In this document: one piece after another, positions 11,749 to 22,900 of the stretch
How the letters are laid out: each line of letters starts with the position of its first letter
Position numbering within the stretch: the stretch's first letter is position 1
Assembly: GCA_037903475.1 (NCBI GenBank)
Contig: JBAJFG010000071.1
Coordinates: forward strand, 308,001-372,000
Length of the DNA: 64,000 nucleotides
Direction: 5' to 3'
Source of the DNA: Ancylostoma caninum
Taxonomy: Eukaryota; Nematoda; Chromadorea; Rhabditida; Ancylostomatidae
The notes under the pieces: model-generated
What the model was told of the DNA's origin: nothing
What the model saw: the letters and a program-made list of their open reading frames with translations, nothing else
Database searches by the model: none
Made by a program: the position numbers and the translations under genes

Positions 11749-12775
11749 ACAGCCTGATAGTCCGATTGAGGACGGACTCTCAGGCTTCTTCTCGCTTCGC
11801 TCGCGTTGCTCCCATGTGAGGTCTTCCACTCACCACGCCGGCCACTCCACCTTTATCAGAACTCCCGTTTTTTGAACTTTCGTGCTTTCTGGCTACGATC
11901 CGCCCTTTCCACATCTGTTCAACACTCAAGTAACGCCTTTCCACCTTATCTATGAGCGCTGGACAAGTTCCCATGCGTTTCCCACTTTTGGATGTCGTTT
12001 GGATCCAACCCTGTCACACCGTTGGGCCCGTCTCCAGGCGTTTCCCCACTTTTGGATGCCGGCGCACCCTTATCACATCGTTGGACCCGACTCCAGGCGT
12101 TTCCCCACTTTTGGACGCCAGCGCACTCTTATCACACCGCTGGACCCGACTCCAGGCGTTTCCCCACTTTTGGACGCCGGCGTACCCTTATCACACCGTT
12201 GGAGCCGACTCCAGGTGTTTCCCCACTTTTGGATGCCGGCGCACCCTTATCACATCGTTGGACCCGACTCCAGGCGTTTCCCCACTTTTGGACGCCAGCG
12301 CACTCTTATCACACCGCTGGACCCGACTCCAGGCGTTTCCCCACTTTTGGACGCCGGCGTACCCTTATCACACCGTTGGAGCCGACTCCAGGTGTTTCCC
12401 CACTTTTGGACGCCGACGCACCGTTATCACACCGCTGGTCCACCTCTAACATACATTATGGCGCAATCCTCATTCTTATCACATCATCCTCCTCGTTATA
12501 AAGGCGTACTACCCGTCTCTTTCCTTTTATACGGTCCTGGGATCATAAGCTTATCTCATTCATTCCGACCGTGGTGAAAACAACTGCCGGCTATTAACAT
12601 GTCTGAACATAAAAAAATGGCCCGAAACACCCTTAATTCAATGTAAAAATCAAAAGTTACCACGTTTTCGTACATAACTCGACACGCTGAACACAATGGT
12701 CTAAGTATTTTCCGTTTTCGATGGCTGGCTCTCGTGCACAAACACACATGAACTGCCAATTAAAAAGAAGTAAGA
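11749..12775 (-). mobile_element. Non-autonomous Helitron-like element E
   Basis: Minus-strand 5' end is TCTTACTTC at 12775 preceded by A, as in element B. It then holds TTAATTGGCAGTTCATGTG, the block shared with B and D around ACATGTT/TGAACAT and CGGTCGGAATGA, a GTATAAAAGG string, the 59-bp array, GCGAGCGAAGCGAG and a 3' hairpin (AGTCCG...CGGACT) 9 bp from the end. The final four bases are CTGT rather than CTRR, so the end has decayed. No Rep or helicase coding sequence is present. Confidence 0.72.
11990..12445. repeat. 59-bp tandem array with 177-bp higher-order unit
   Basis: About 7.5 units of a 59-bp GC-rich repeat containing CCAGGCGTTTCCCCACTTTT and CTTATCACA. The starts of TTATCAC fall at 12070, 12129, 12188, 12247, 12306 and 12365. 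Units alternate in a fixed set of three variants, so the true period is 177 bp. Confidence 0.9.
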
Positions 12776-13056
12776 TTACTCTATAATTTGGATAGAAATA
12801 TTGTGCAACTGATTTTTATTGCTTATTATTGTTATTGTTTTATATATATAATATATATATATATATATATCAGTGGCGGACGCAGGGGGGGGGCACACCC
12901 CCCCCCCTCTCAAAAACTGGTCGCCAAATTTTCGAAATTACTTCACAATACAAGTAAAAATCTTGTATTGGTTTATTTTCAATTGTTTATTTTTACCATT
13001 ATTTTAGATATAATTTTTATTATCTATTTATTATTATAATTATTATTTTAATCATA

Positions 13057-13945
13057 AGGTTGTCGCAAAAGTTTCCCGCCACTATTAGATCTTTTTTCAA
13101 TTTTTATTTTTTTATTCAATACAGCTGATATTTAATGTACATATGAACCATTATTATCTACTACGTATTGCCATTTAACCCGTAACTTGTGGATTCCGCT
13201 TGCATATTAATTCAGAGATTTTGATGCGAAAAACTCGCCAAGCCACTTTTGAGTTGTTCCAAATCGTCAAACTTCCTGTCTCTCAGGTGATTGGATAACA
13301 ACAAGAAAAGATGGTAGTCTGTGGGCGCTAGGCTTGATGAATACGGTGGGTGGGCCAGAATATGCCATCCTAAGCTCTGCAACTTTTGCTGGGTCTCTCT
13401 CGCAATGTGTGGACGAGCGTTGTCATGTAAGAAGTAAACTTTGTCTTGTTTCCCACGAAGAGCCGCAGTGACGCATTCCAGTTGCCTACAGTAGATTTCG
13501 GCGGAGACAGTAGAGTTTGCTGGTAACAGTTTCCAATGAATGATTCCTTTGCAGTTCCACCAAACCCTGAGCATTACCTTCTCCGGTGTAGTTCTGTTTG
13601 CGGCGTTGGGATCCCAGTTTCGTCGCGTCCGAGCCAATGGCGCTTTCTCGTGTGGTCTGCGTTGAGGACCCACTACTCATCACCGGTAACCAAGTAGTCC
13701 AGCCAGATGAAAGTCCTTCGAAAAGTCAAAAGGTTCATGCATGCATCTCTGCGCACCTGGAGCTGACGACTATTCAGATCGTGAGGTATCCATGCGCAGT
13801 ACTTCCACGTCTTTCCGGCGCTGCGCAGGTGGACGGCCACTGTATTGTAATGACACCAGAGTTCATCTGCCAGTTCACGGGTATCGCGGCTGGGATCCTC
13901 TTCAATTAGCTCTAGGAGTCGCTCCTGATCGACTTCAACTGGTCG
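13057..13945 (-). mobile_element. Mariner element fragment
   Basis: The 3' terminal repeat starts AGGTTGTCGCAAAAGTTTCC at 13057, directly after a TA. The transposase lies on the minus strand. No matching inverted repeat is visible at the 5' side near 13945, so the element is 5' truncated. Confidence 0.75.
13212..13940 (-). pseudogene. Mariner DD34D transposase, broken
   Basis: The catalytic triad is traceable: first D in VTGDE, followed by a TAG stop in place of the usual Lys; second D in HDNARPHIA; third D in SLAPTDYHLF. Exactly 34 residues separate the second and third Asp, as in the mariner DD34D family. The N-terminal helix-turn-helix half (LLELIEEDPSRDTRELADEL) is in a different frame upstream. 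One stop and at least one frameshift inactivate it. Confidence 0.88.
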
Positions 13946-14130
13946 ACCAGATTATTAATTATGATAATAAACAACTAATAAAAATTATATTAAAAATAAT
14001 ATTAAAAATAAACGACTAAAATTACTTTAATACAAGATTTTTATATGTATTGTAAAGTAATTTCAAAAATTTGCCGACCCATTCCCGGTGGGGGCGCCCC
14101 CCCCCCGCCCTCCCGTGCGTCCGCCACGAC

Positions 14131-16281
14131 TATTTAATATTAGAATTAATATCTTTGCTAATTTTATTATTCTATCTGGGTCCACTCCAATGGCGAGTTG
14201 CCACGCTCCCCCCCCCCCCCTGGCTAGTAACTTCTGCGTCCGGCAATGATGGGAAGCACGGAAGTCAAGGAAAGGTCGCAGCTCTGTGAACCTTGTGTAA
14301 ACTTAATCCAATCATATAGGCATAATGTCGTTAGTAGCAGTGGTGCAGTATTACCAGACCAGAGGCGATGAGTGAAGTTGGTAACGGCGTTATGAAGCGA
14401 TACTGTTTCACCGCCACCGTCCCACATCAGAACCTTTTTGTGGTGTCCATGTGAAAAGAATCTCCAGGAGCTTCCAGTCACAATGGTATACGTGATTACG
14501 TGCAAAACTGGCAGAAAAACCGTCTCTGCGCACCAAACTTTGGGGAGAGCGTGGGAGGAGTCGGGGCGGTGCTAAGGCAGGAAGACAAAGCTCCTCAATA
14601 ATGCACTTCGGGGAGCGCACCTGAAGAAATTCATACTCCTCGTGAAAATCCCCCATCATCCATTTCTTAACATGATAACAAGTGCGATCCAATTGTGACC
14701 AGCAATTGAGTGCAGTGCTGAAGCCTCTAGCCCCCCTCCCTGGCTCGAGCCAAAAACTGCCACTCGAAAACGGAGTTTCCCGTGTTTTTGGCACCTAATC
14801 TAATATATTAGGTTGAGGAATTATAAATGTCGGTTCGACCTTCAAATTAGAAACACTACCACGACAATATCACAAGAACTCCATCCAAGGGGTTAAAATG
14901 AACGAGTGCCCGTGACAAAATCATAGAGCTTTGAGACGCCGTAGCGACCCACCCAAATTTTAGCTCCACCGCAATTTTTAAAGTTCTTCTCCTTCAGTGA
15001 ACGCTGCGTCGCCAGGAACAAGTGTTAATCTGATAGTGCCGATCCTGGACTAGGAGGCGGGTGAAGAAGGGCTCCCCACCCTTATCTTTTGGTTCTCTCC
15101 TAGCTCATTTTCGCGATGTGTCGTTTGGACCGTGTCGTGGATAAGTTTTGTAGCCGCCGTTTTGATACCATGACGATGCAGGTCCTGGTCCAAGCGGCCC
15201 TGATATTACGCAGAGAGATCAGGAGTAAACTTCTGACCAGGATTCATCATCCTTGAATGGAATATTCCTTTCATATTTTACCGCGAACGCAGTGTCACCT
15301 TCCATTCGTGACCATCAGACTTATGTATTGGAATAGACTGCTGTACGTCGCTGATACGTTGCTGTACGTCATCATTTTCTGTCTGCGTGCTCAATACACA
15401 CTCTTCTGTTATCTGACACTATAACGATTTCGAAGGAATGGCGACTCTTTACACGGCAGAGGATTGGGCCGATGGCGGCTCGCGTATCTACAGTGTCCGC
15501 CTTGAGTGGGTGGGCCATCAATTGAAAGTAATTTTCCAAAAGTGAAACATCGATGGATATCAAATAAATCACATATCTTCGGGAGCGCCATGAAATGTTC
15601 TTCCACATGAATACACATGCTCCACCAAAAATAGTGACACTGGGGAAAATAGAGAAAGAAAGGAAAACGAATGCAGCGGTCATTTACAATTCCTCAACCT
15701 ATGACCATTGTGATCAGGGGTTCTGTAGATTCTTTTTGTGTAAAAATCATAAAAACAACTCTGAGGAGCGGTATCTTTAAATCGAGCACAGAACTCTTCA
15801 GGATCAAAACCATCCCACGACCAGTTTCGGTAAGCAACAGCAGCGAAATAGTCAAGTGACCTAGGAGAAGCTGTTGGCACTGAGAGCGATTCGAAATGGG
15901 TTGATCGAACTCTGATGTTCATTGGCGATCACGGGTGTGCGGAATTTTCCGTTTTCCTTTTTACGCTTTTCGTTTTCCGCCCATTTTTGGCCTTCCGCTT
16001 TACGTTTTACGGGTTTTTAGCCTGGGAAACGGAAAATCCCGGAAAATTATGGAGGGAGACGAGGTATTTGTTTTCGGGGTATTTACCTATCCTGAGGAGG
16101 GTCCACGTGTTCTGATGTGCAATGATATCATTACACAACAATGGCGCCAAAAACCGTCATTTACCGCCGCAATTTCGCTGATCCTCATCGTTGTTACAAA
16201 TATGCCAAATACAAGTGCGCTGCTCTCCTCAAAAAAAAAAAAACAAGGTTCCACAGAAATGTGGGGTGAACTTATATAAAA
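14131..16281. other. No confident gene
   Basis: Apart from the weak minus-strand coding stretch below, I see poly-C (14207-14220) and a run of TTTTCCGTTTTCC-type words at 15940-16050 that recurs at 19230-19320. Confidence 0.3.
15372..15922 (-). CDS. Weak coding stretch, unidentified
   Basis: Minus-strand frames at 15922-15680 (contains LDYFAAVAYRNWSWDGF and DPEEFCARFKDT) and 15683-15372 have protein-like composition but no splice structure that I can defend and no recognised family. It could be part of a gene read leftward or chance. Confidence 0.18.
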
Positions 16282-17103
16282 CCAGTCTGGCCGTCCGGCT
16301 AACGCTGGACTTCCAGACTTCTATTGATGCTCGCTTCGCTCGCATACTGCACCTTGAAAGCAAACACAAAAGTGTAGATGGATTGATGAAATCTGCATCC
16401 TTCCACGCAGTTCTATCGCTCTCCTGAGAAACCCTTGATCCCGTAAGTGGTAGCTTTCCCCCATATGAACGAAATTATGCCCTTCCATATGAGCGATGGT
16501 CGTGAAGAACTGAGTGTAACCAATTCAGTACAAATGTTATGTTGAAATGATTTAGGCTCAACCGGTTGCTGTGGTAATTCAAGTGATAAGGATCCACCGG
16601 GGTATATAAACGGAAAGAAAGGAGTGGTTCATTCAGACGCAAACGGAATGGGAAGAGAACACGGATACGAAAGGAAACAATGTATATCTAGGTGATTTAG
16701 GTAGGAGGGCCCGCCGAAACAGGATGAGCGTACCCCTCATGCAGGAATAGACCCGCCTAGCGAATTCCTATTACTTGTGGAAGCCGGCGCACCCTTATCA
16801 CACCGTTGGACCCGACTCCAGGCGTTCCCCACATTTGGACGCCGGCGCACCGTTATTACGCCGTTGGACCCGTCCCCAGGCGTTTCCCCACTTTTCGGCG
16901 CCGGCGCACCCTCCACACCGCGATGCTCTCACCCCTCTCCACTTTCCCTTCCGTTAGAGCTTCTCTTCATTCTTTGAACCTCACCATACCCGTCCCTATC
17001 ATCTTGTTGACCTCGTAATCACCATCACCGGCCAGTCAGGGAATTTCGTTTCTGACACACACACACGTGACAGACGAAGTAAGCCCGTTATTATAAATCA
17101 TGA
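16282..17103 (-). mobile_element. Non-autonomous Helitron-like element A
   Basis: Minus-strand 5' end TCATGATTTATAATAACGGG at 17103, preceded by A; 3' end CTGG at 16285-16282, followed by T. The 3' region has GCGAGCGAAGCGAGCA and the hairpin GTCCAGC-GTTA-GCCGGAC. The internal part includes a short 59-bp array. This matches the Helitron rule of insertion between A and T with TC...CTRR ends. It encodes nothing. Confidence 0.82.
16785..16915. repeat. Short 59-bp array in element A
   Basis: About 2.2 units of the same 59-bp repeat as at 11990, same orientation relative to the host element. Confidence 0.85.
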
Positions 17104-17128
17104 TCTTACTTCTTATTAATTGGCAGTT

Positions 17129-17347
<219 letters not shown>

Positions 17348-17528
17348 ACGAGAACCAGCCATCAAAAATGGAAAATCTCTGCACCATCGTGTTCAGCGCG
17401 TCGAGTTATGCACGAAAATGTAGTAAATTTCGTTTTTTTACCTTGATTTACAGGAGTTTCGGGCCACTTTTGTCATGTTCAGACATGTTAATGGCCGACA
17501 GTTGTTCACGGTCGGAATGAGTAAGATA

Positions 17529-17777
17529 AGGGTAATTTATACTAGATGCGTGCGTCAGTCGCGCATCAGTCGCACGCATCCATTTGTAAGCGATTTTCCA
17601 TGAAGACCGGTCAACACGGCATGTAGATCCTCAATGAAAAGAACTCGCGGCCGTCGCGAGGCCGTAGGCGCGTGCGTCTGAGCTGCGACTGCAATGCGAC
17701 TGCTATGCGACTGGGCCATATAGTTCATCATATAGGCGCACGAGCGTCAGTCGCACGCATCCAGTATAAATCGCCCT
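17529..17777. mobile_element. 249-bp MITE inside element B
   Basis: Terminal inverted repeats AGGGTAATTTATACTAGATG and, on the other strand, AGGGCGATTTATACTGGATG. ATA flanks both sides (17526-17528 and 17778-17780). Element E has the uninterrupted site (GAGATAAGCTTATGATC), which confirms insertion. A diverged relative may be present at 44158-44230. Confidence 0.8.
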
Positions 17778-17911
17778 ATAGGCTTTTGATTACAGGACCG
17801 TACAAAAGGAAAGAGAAGGGTAGGACACCTCTATAAGGAAGAGGGGGAACCAGGCGAACGCGTGGTGACACGGATGAGGGTTACGCCTTAGTGTAGTGTT
17901 AGAGGTGGGCT

Positions 17912-18262
17912 GACCGTGTGATAAGGGTGCGCCGCCGTCCAAAAGCGGGGAAACGCCTGGAGTCGGGTCCAACGGTGTGCTAAGGGTGCGCCGACGGCCA
18001 GAAGTGGAAAAAAGGCTAGAGTCGGGTCCAACGGTGTGATAACGGGGAAACGCCTAGAGTCAGGTCCATCGGTGTGATAAGGGTGCGCCGACGTCCAAGA
18101 GTGGACAAACGGCTGGAGTCGGGTCCAACGGTGTGATAACGGTGCGTCGGCGTCCAAAAGCGGGGAAACGCCTAGAGTCAGGTTCAACGGTGTGATAAGG
18201 GTGCGCCGACGTCCAAAAGTGGAAAAACGCCTGGATTCGAGTCCAACGGTGTGATAGGGGTG
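17912..18262. repeat. 59-bp array in element B
   Basis: About six units, reading GATAAGGGTGCGCC on the plus strand; one unit is truncated near 18045. Confidence 0.9.
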
Positions 18263-18584
18263 CACAGGGGTGGAGGAACCTCTGGAGACCAATGGTGGTA
18301 AGGGTGCACCGTTGTTCAGGTCCTATTCCAGTTTGCACTCACTCGGTCAATTTTTACTATTTACGTCCACCGCAGCGAACCGAAATGCGTTACCAAAAAT
18401 TGTTGGAAAGGAGCTGTCCATAGTGGGTCAGTGGTTCCATGAACTGCGATAAAGAATACTTCTCTGTGGATAGTGTCTGTTCATCCACCTGCACCAATCT
18501 TATCTGAGGACAATGATAATATGCGAGCGAAGCGAGCACGAAAAGAAGCCTGAGAGTCCGGCGTTAGCCGGACGATCAGGCTGG

Positions 18585-19995
18585 TTTCCACGAAACTGCG
18601 ACGTGCCATGGTAAGAGCATCAAGCATTTCTGCGAAGCAACGCATGATGTAGGCTTTTTTTCAAATTGACAAAAGCATAAGGCTATACCGTGATTGTCAC
18701 TGTTTTGATTTAACGATGATCTCCAGCTCTACACTGGCTCCGCTGGCTCCTGATGTCTTGCGCAATGTTGGAGCTGTTTGGGTTTGTTTCACGTTTCCCA
18801 CACGCTGTTCTTCTCCTTCTTCCTCCATTGCTAACTCGCCCTAACAGGATCCTTTGTGAATAACATGATCCTCTTCAGAATCCAAAGTATTAGCTGCCAT
18901 AGTTGCCTTTTATCTGATTTTTTGCAGGATAGGTCTGCTCCAAAATAAAGTAAAGAAGTCGCAATTTTCAAATTTTACAGCCTCTTGTCTTCTTAAACAT
19001 TTAGTGAGAAATATGCTTATTGATTGTACAACTCTGATAATCTCTCGTAACTAGATGGAGCATAAATACATACTCCTCGATCTAGCTATATTCTTGGAGT
19101 TTGAAGTGAGCACCATTAGTAGACTTGAAGTTACTTAATTACTTGAAAGAGTCATCACTTATGCTCATCAAGGTGATACTTAGGAAATCCAATGTTGAGG
19201 AGGACTTTTGGCCACAAACCTATGCTTGGGCAAAATTTTCCGTTTTCCGTTTTACGCTTTCCGTTTTCCGCCCATTTTTGGTCTTCCGTTTTCCGTTTTA
19301 CGTTTTACGGGATTTAAAATTTTACTTCCGCACATCTCTGTTGGCGATACATTTGGCAAGAGAATGTGTTTGGCAATACATTTTACGGGATAAAACCTTG
19401 CTTGGCAATATGATTTACGGGAGAATGAGTGAAGAGCTTGTTTGGTGATACATTTGGTAAGAGAATCTGTAGAGGATACATTTGACGAGGTTTGCTGGCG
19501 ATACATTTTACGGGACTTCTTGTTTGGCAATACATTTGACGGACTTCGTTCGCCTAGATAGTTGGCAAGCTCATCTGCGAGGTTGCCAAACAAGCCTTGC
19601 CAAATGTATGGTCAGTGAACATCAGAGAAGGAAGTACCACATATTGTAGGATTTTGATGGGCAAATATATGTGTGATTGTAATCGTTATGCTATTAAATT
19701 GGATGCCGAGCGATGAATATCGTCGCTCGACCTATAAGAAAGCCAATCAATGAAGCCTATTTCGCCAAGATGAAGTTGCTATCCAACGAATGAGGTTGGA
19801 TTTTAACCACATATAATTACAATTCAGAGATCTTGACTATGAAAAGTAACCGCAGCTCAACAGCGGCCGTCATAAACGGGCGGAATGGAAGAGGGAAGCA
19901 GGGTTTGCATCTAGGAAACAATACTGGTGAACTGGCACTTCAATAATGAGATTCTCTAGGACTAAATTTTTTCCTCATATGATTGAGTCGTTCAC
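18585..19995. other. No confident gene; short weak minus-strand frame
   Basis: A minus-strand frame at about 18829-18700 starts MEEEGEEQRVGNVKQTQTAP and runs 43 codons to VELEIIVKSKQ; it could be an exon but has no recognised family. Downstream exons of hda-11 were looked for here and not found. Confidence 0.25.
19230..19610. repeat. Degenerate TTGGCAATACATTT repeat, part 1
   Basis: After a TTTTCCGTTTTCC stretch, the words TTGGCAATACATTT, ACGGGATAAAA and GGCAAGAGAATGTG recur irregularly. The same words fill 20520-21010. Confidence 0.6.
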
Positions 19996-22900
19996 CTGAT
20001 GTGCATCCAAATCCACTATTATGGCTTTGCTTATTAGCTTAAAAGCGAAGAGTATCTTTAGGGCGAGCGAAATGTCAGCATATACACAGAAGCCTCCACC
20101 GAAACTCCCTAAATGGCTGTTGCGTAAACCTTGGTGATTTTTCTGTACAAAACATATCACGCGAAATGAAAAATAGGAAGAAAAACTAGCTGTAGGCATG
20201 GTGAAAGCCTCCTCCCAGGTGCACAGCCCATCCACGATCAAGCGCCAGGCGACAGGCCGCAACTGTACCACCGCATTGATACCTAGAAATAGTAAAATAC
20301 AAAGATTAAAAACAGCTTCATAGGTAGAAACATTAGTGTGAGTAGAAGTACTAAATACGAATTGGCACTTACCTCATCCGCTTTAAGAAGTACTTGTCCG
20401 TAATACATGTCGGAATGATGCAAGCGATAGGAACTTCCACCACTTTGGCGAGAATACATGGAGAGTAGAGGCTATTCAAATACCTGAAACATTAGGTTTC
20501 TATCGCAGGGAGATTACTCTGACGTTCGATGGCGACACATTTGACTTGAGAATGTGTTTGGCAATATGTTTTACGGGTTAAAATTTTGCTTGGGACTACA
20601 GTTTGACATTACAAAAGGCAAGGGAATGTGTTGGCGAGATATTATCCGGGATAACATGTTCATTTCATCCCTACAATTAGTTGGTTTAGCCATCGAAGAG
20701 GTCGACACGGATGGCACACTTGGTAAGGAAGCGGACTCCGATGCGTAGCACCAGAGCACGATTCTCGGTGATATCAAGGTTTTTAAGCGTTAGGCGCCGA
20801 GCTTTGCCTGGCGACACATTTGGCAAGATTTGCATAGCGAGACACTTTGCAAGGTTAGCCTACCGATAGATCTGGCGAGTCTCGCACGGCAAACATTTGC
20901 AAAGGCTTGTTTGGCAACACATTTGGTGGAACTGTTTGTTTGGCAATGTTTGAAGGACTTTGATTGCCTGAGCAGTCGTCTGCGAGGTTGCCATACAAAC
21001 CTATCCAAATTATCGCCACACAACTTCAGAGTTAGGAATGTGCGACCAGTTTCGTGAGGAGAGCAGATCAGATTATTGAAAATGCAAAAACAGTTGCTGC
21101 TTTTACTCTGTCATATATGTGTCCAGCGATGTGAAGGATTTCGTTCTAAGAAGGGAGATGGTGAGGGAAAATCGAAAGGGTACTGTAAAGTAGATGAAAC
21201 ATATTGTTGTTCATAATTGTTTATGTTTGTTAACCCGTGCTATTGTTCGTTTCTTTATTTCTCAATCGATACTGTTGTACCCGTGCACTTGGGTGGCCGG
21301 CGCCCTGATCTGTCTCTGCCGACTCTTATGATCTACTGATGTTTCACTTCCTGGTGCTCTTTGGCCTCTCTATTCCCTCGCCACCGGTATAAAAGGCCGG
21401 AATTCCCGGCATAAAACACTTTTTTTCGCTACTACGACCTGCCCTCCCTCAGCTTGTCAGTAGCCGGTGATTACTCCCCACGTCCTACTTGTGCGGCCTA
21501 CGTATTATTAAATCAATAAAAAGTTACACGACGGAACCCTCTGTGACACATCCGCCGAATAACCCACCAACAGAAAAAACCCACATGGGGCCGAACCGAG
21601 ATGCGATTTGCCACGCAGATCAGTCCGTCCTAAAGCTTCCTGTCACTAACACTACGGATATTCCAAAAACTTTCCGCATTGGAGAGGAAGTAGGACATTG
21701 GGATGACAGCTGGGTAGTTGAACAGTCATCTGCTTCCCACGCAAACATGCTCGAGCGAAGAAACAGCGATTCTGCTGAACGCAAGGAGCTTCTGTGGAAA
21801 GCACTCTTCAATAATAAGACTACAACAGAATACAATGAACCACTAAGAGGGGTGGTAGACCGCTTCGCCGATCTATTTGCAGTATTTGACCAGGAGTTGA
21901 CCCAAACCTCTCTCATGGAGCATGACATCAAAACTGGATCTGCGCAACCAATCCGCCAGAAGGCTCGCCCCGTCCCTCTCGGAACGCGAGTTGAATTTCG
22001 CAAAATCCTTGATGATCTTGTAAAAAGAGACATCATCGAACCCAGCCAATCCAACTGGTCCTCACCCATCGTGTTAGTACAAAAAAAAGATGGAACTCTA
22101 CGATTATGCATAGATTACCGTAAACTGAATAAAGTGTCGCACAATGACGGCTATCCTCTGCCAAAGATCGACACAATTCTGCAAAATCTTAGTGGCAAGC
22201 GATACTTCTCGACCTTAGATCTTGCGTCGGGGTATTGGCAAATAAAGCTATCCAACCACGCAAAAGCAAAGAGCGCTTTCGTCACGACAGAAGGCCTCTT
22301 CCAATTCAAAGTACTCCCATTTGGACTCGCGTCCTCCCCAGCCGTATTTCAGCGGCTAATGCACTTAGTCCTATGGTCCCTTCTGAATGATGAAGTCTTC
22401 TGCTATTTGGACGACATAATGATCGCAACAAGTACCCTCGAAAAACACTTACAGATGCTTGAAAAGGTTTTCTCAGCTTTGAGTAAAGCCCGACTAAAGC
22501 TGAACCCTCGAAAATGCGTCCTGGTGAAAACGAAGGTACAATTTCTGGGACATGTGATTGACCAGAAAGGCTTTCGCATGGACCATCACAAGGTCGCTGC
22601 CATCACAGACTATCCTGAGCCCACCTCAAGATCAGCCAAGTGCACCTTCTTAGGAATGTGCTCGTACTAGCGCAAATTCATCCTCGGATTTTCAAAAATC
22701 GCAGGACCTTTGCACGAAATGACCTCCGAAAAATGCCCATATCGATGGACATCGGAAAGGAAAAAGGCATTTCAAACCCTAAAAGAAGCGATAACAACGG
22801 CACCTGTCTTGGCCCAACTCGACATTGAGGCAACACGCTGTGGGCAGAAACCGTTCCAAGTCCACATAAATACGAGTTACCTTGGGTTAGGGGCGATCCT

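Larger units (their letters stand above)
12871..14130. mobile_element. Long-terminal-inverted-repeat hAT-like MITE with nested mariner
   Basis: Left end CAGTGGCGGACGCAGGGGGG at 12871; right end at 14130 reads CGTGGCGGACGCAC on the minus strand. Arms of about 185 bp (12871-13055 and 13946-14130) are near-inverse copies, including CAAAATTTTCGAAATTAC-type and AATACAAG blocks. A copy without the nested element lies at 35326. The middle is occupied by a mariner fragment. No clear 8-bp target duplication could be read. Confidence 0.7.

Noticed and set aside
11882..12577. Long open frames in all three plus-strand frames (165-231 codons)
   Set aside because: They follow from a stop-free 59-bp repeat; 59 is not a multiple of three, so every frame reads the same unit. 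No start context, and the unit is part of a Helitron-like element.
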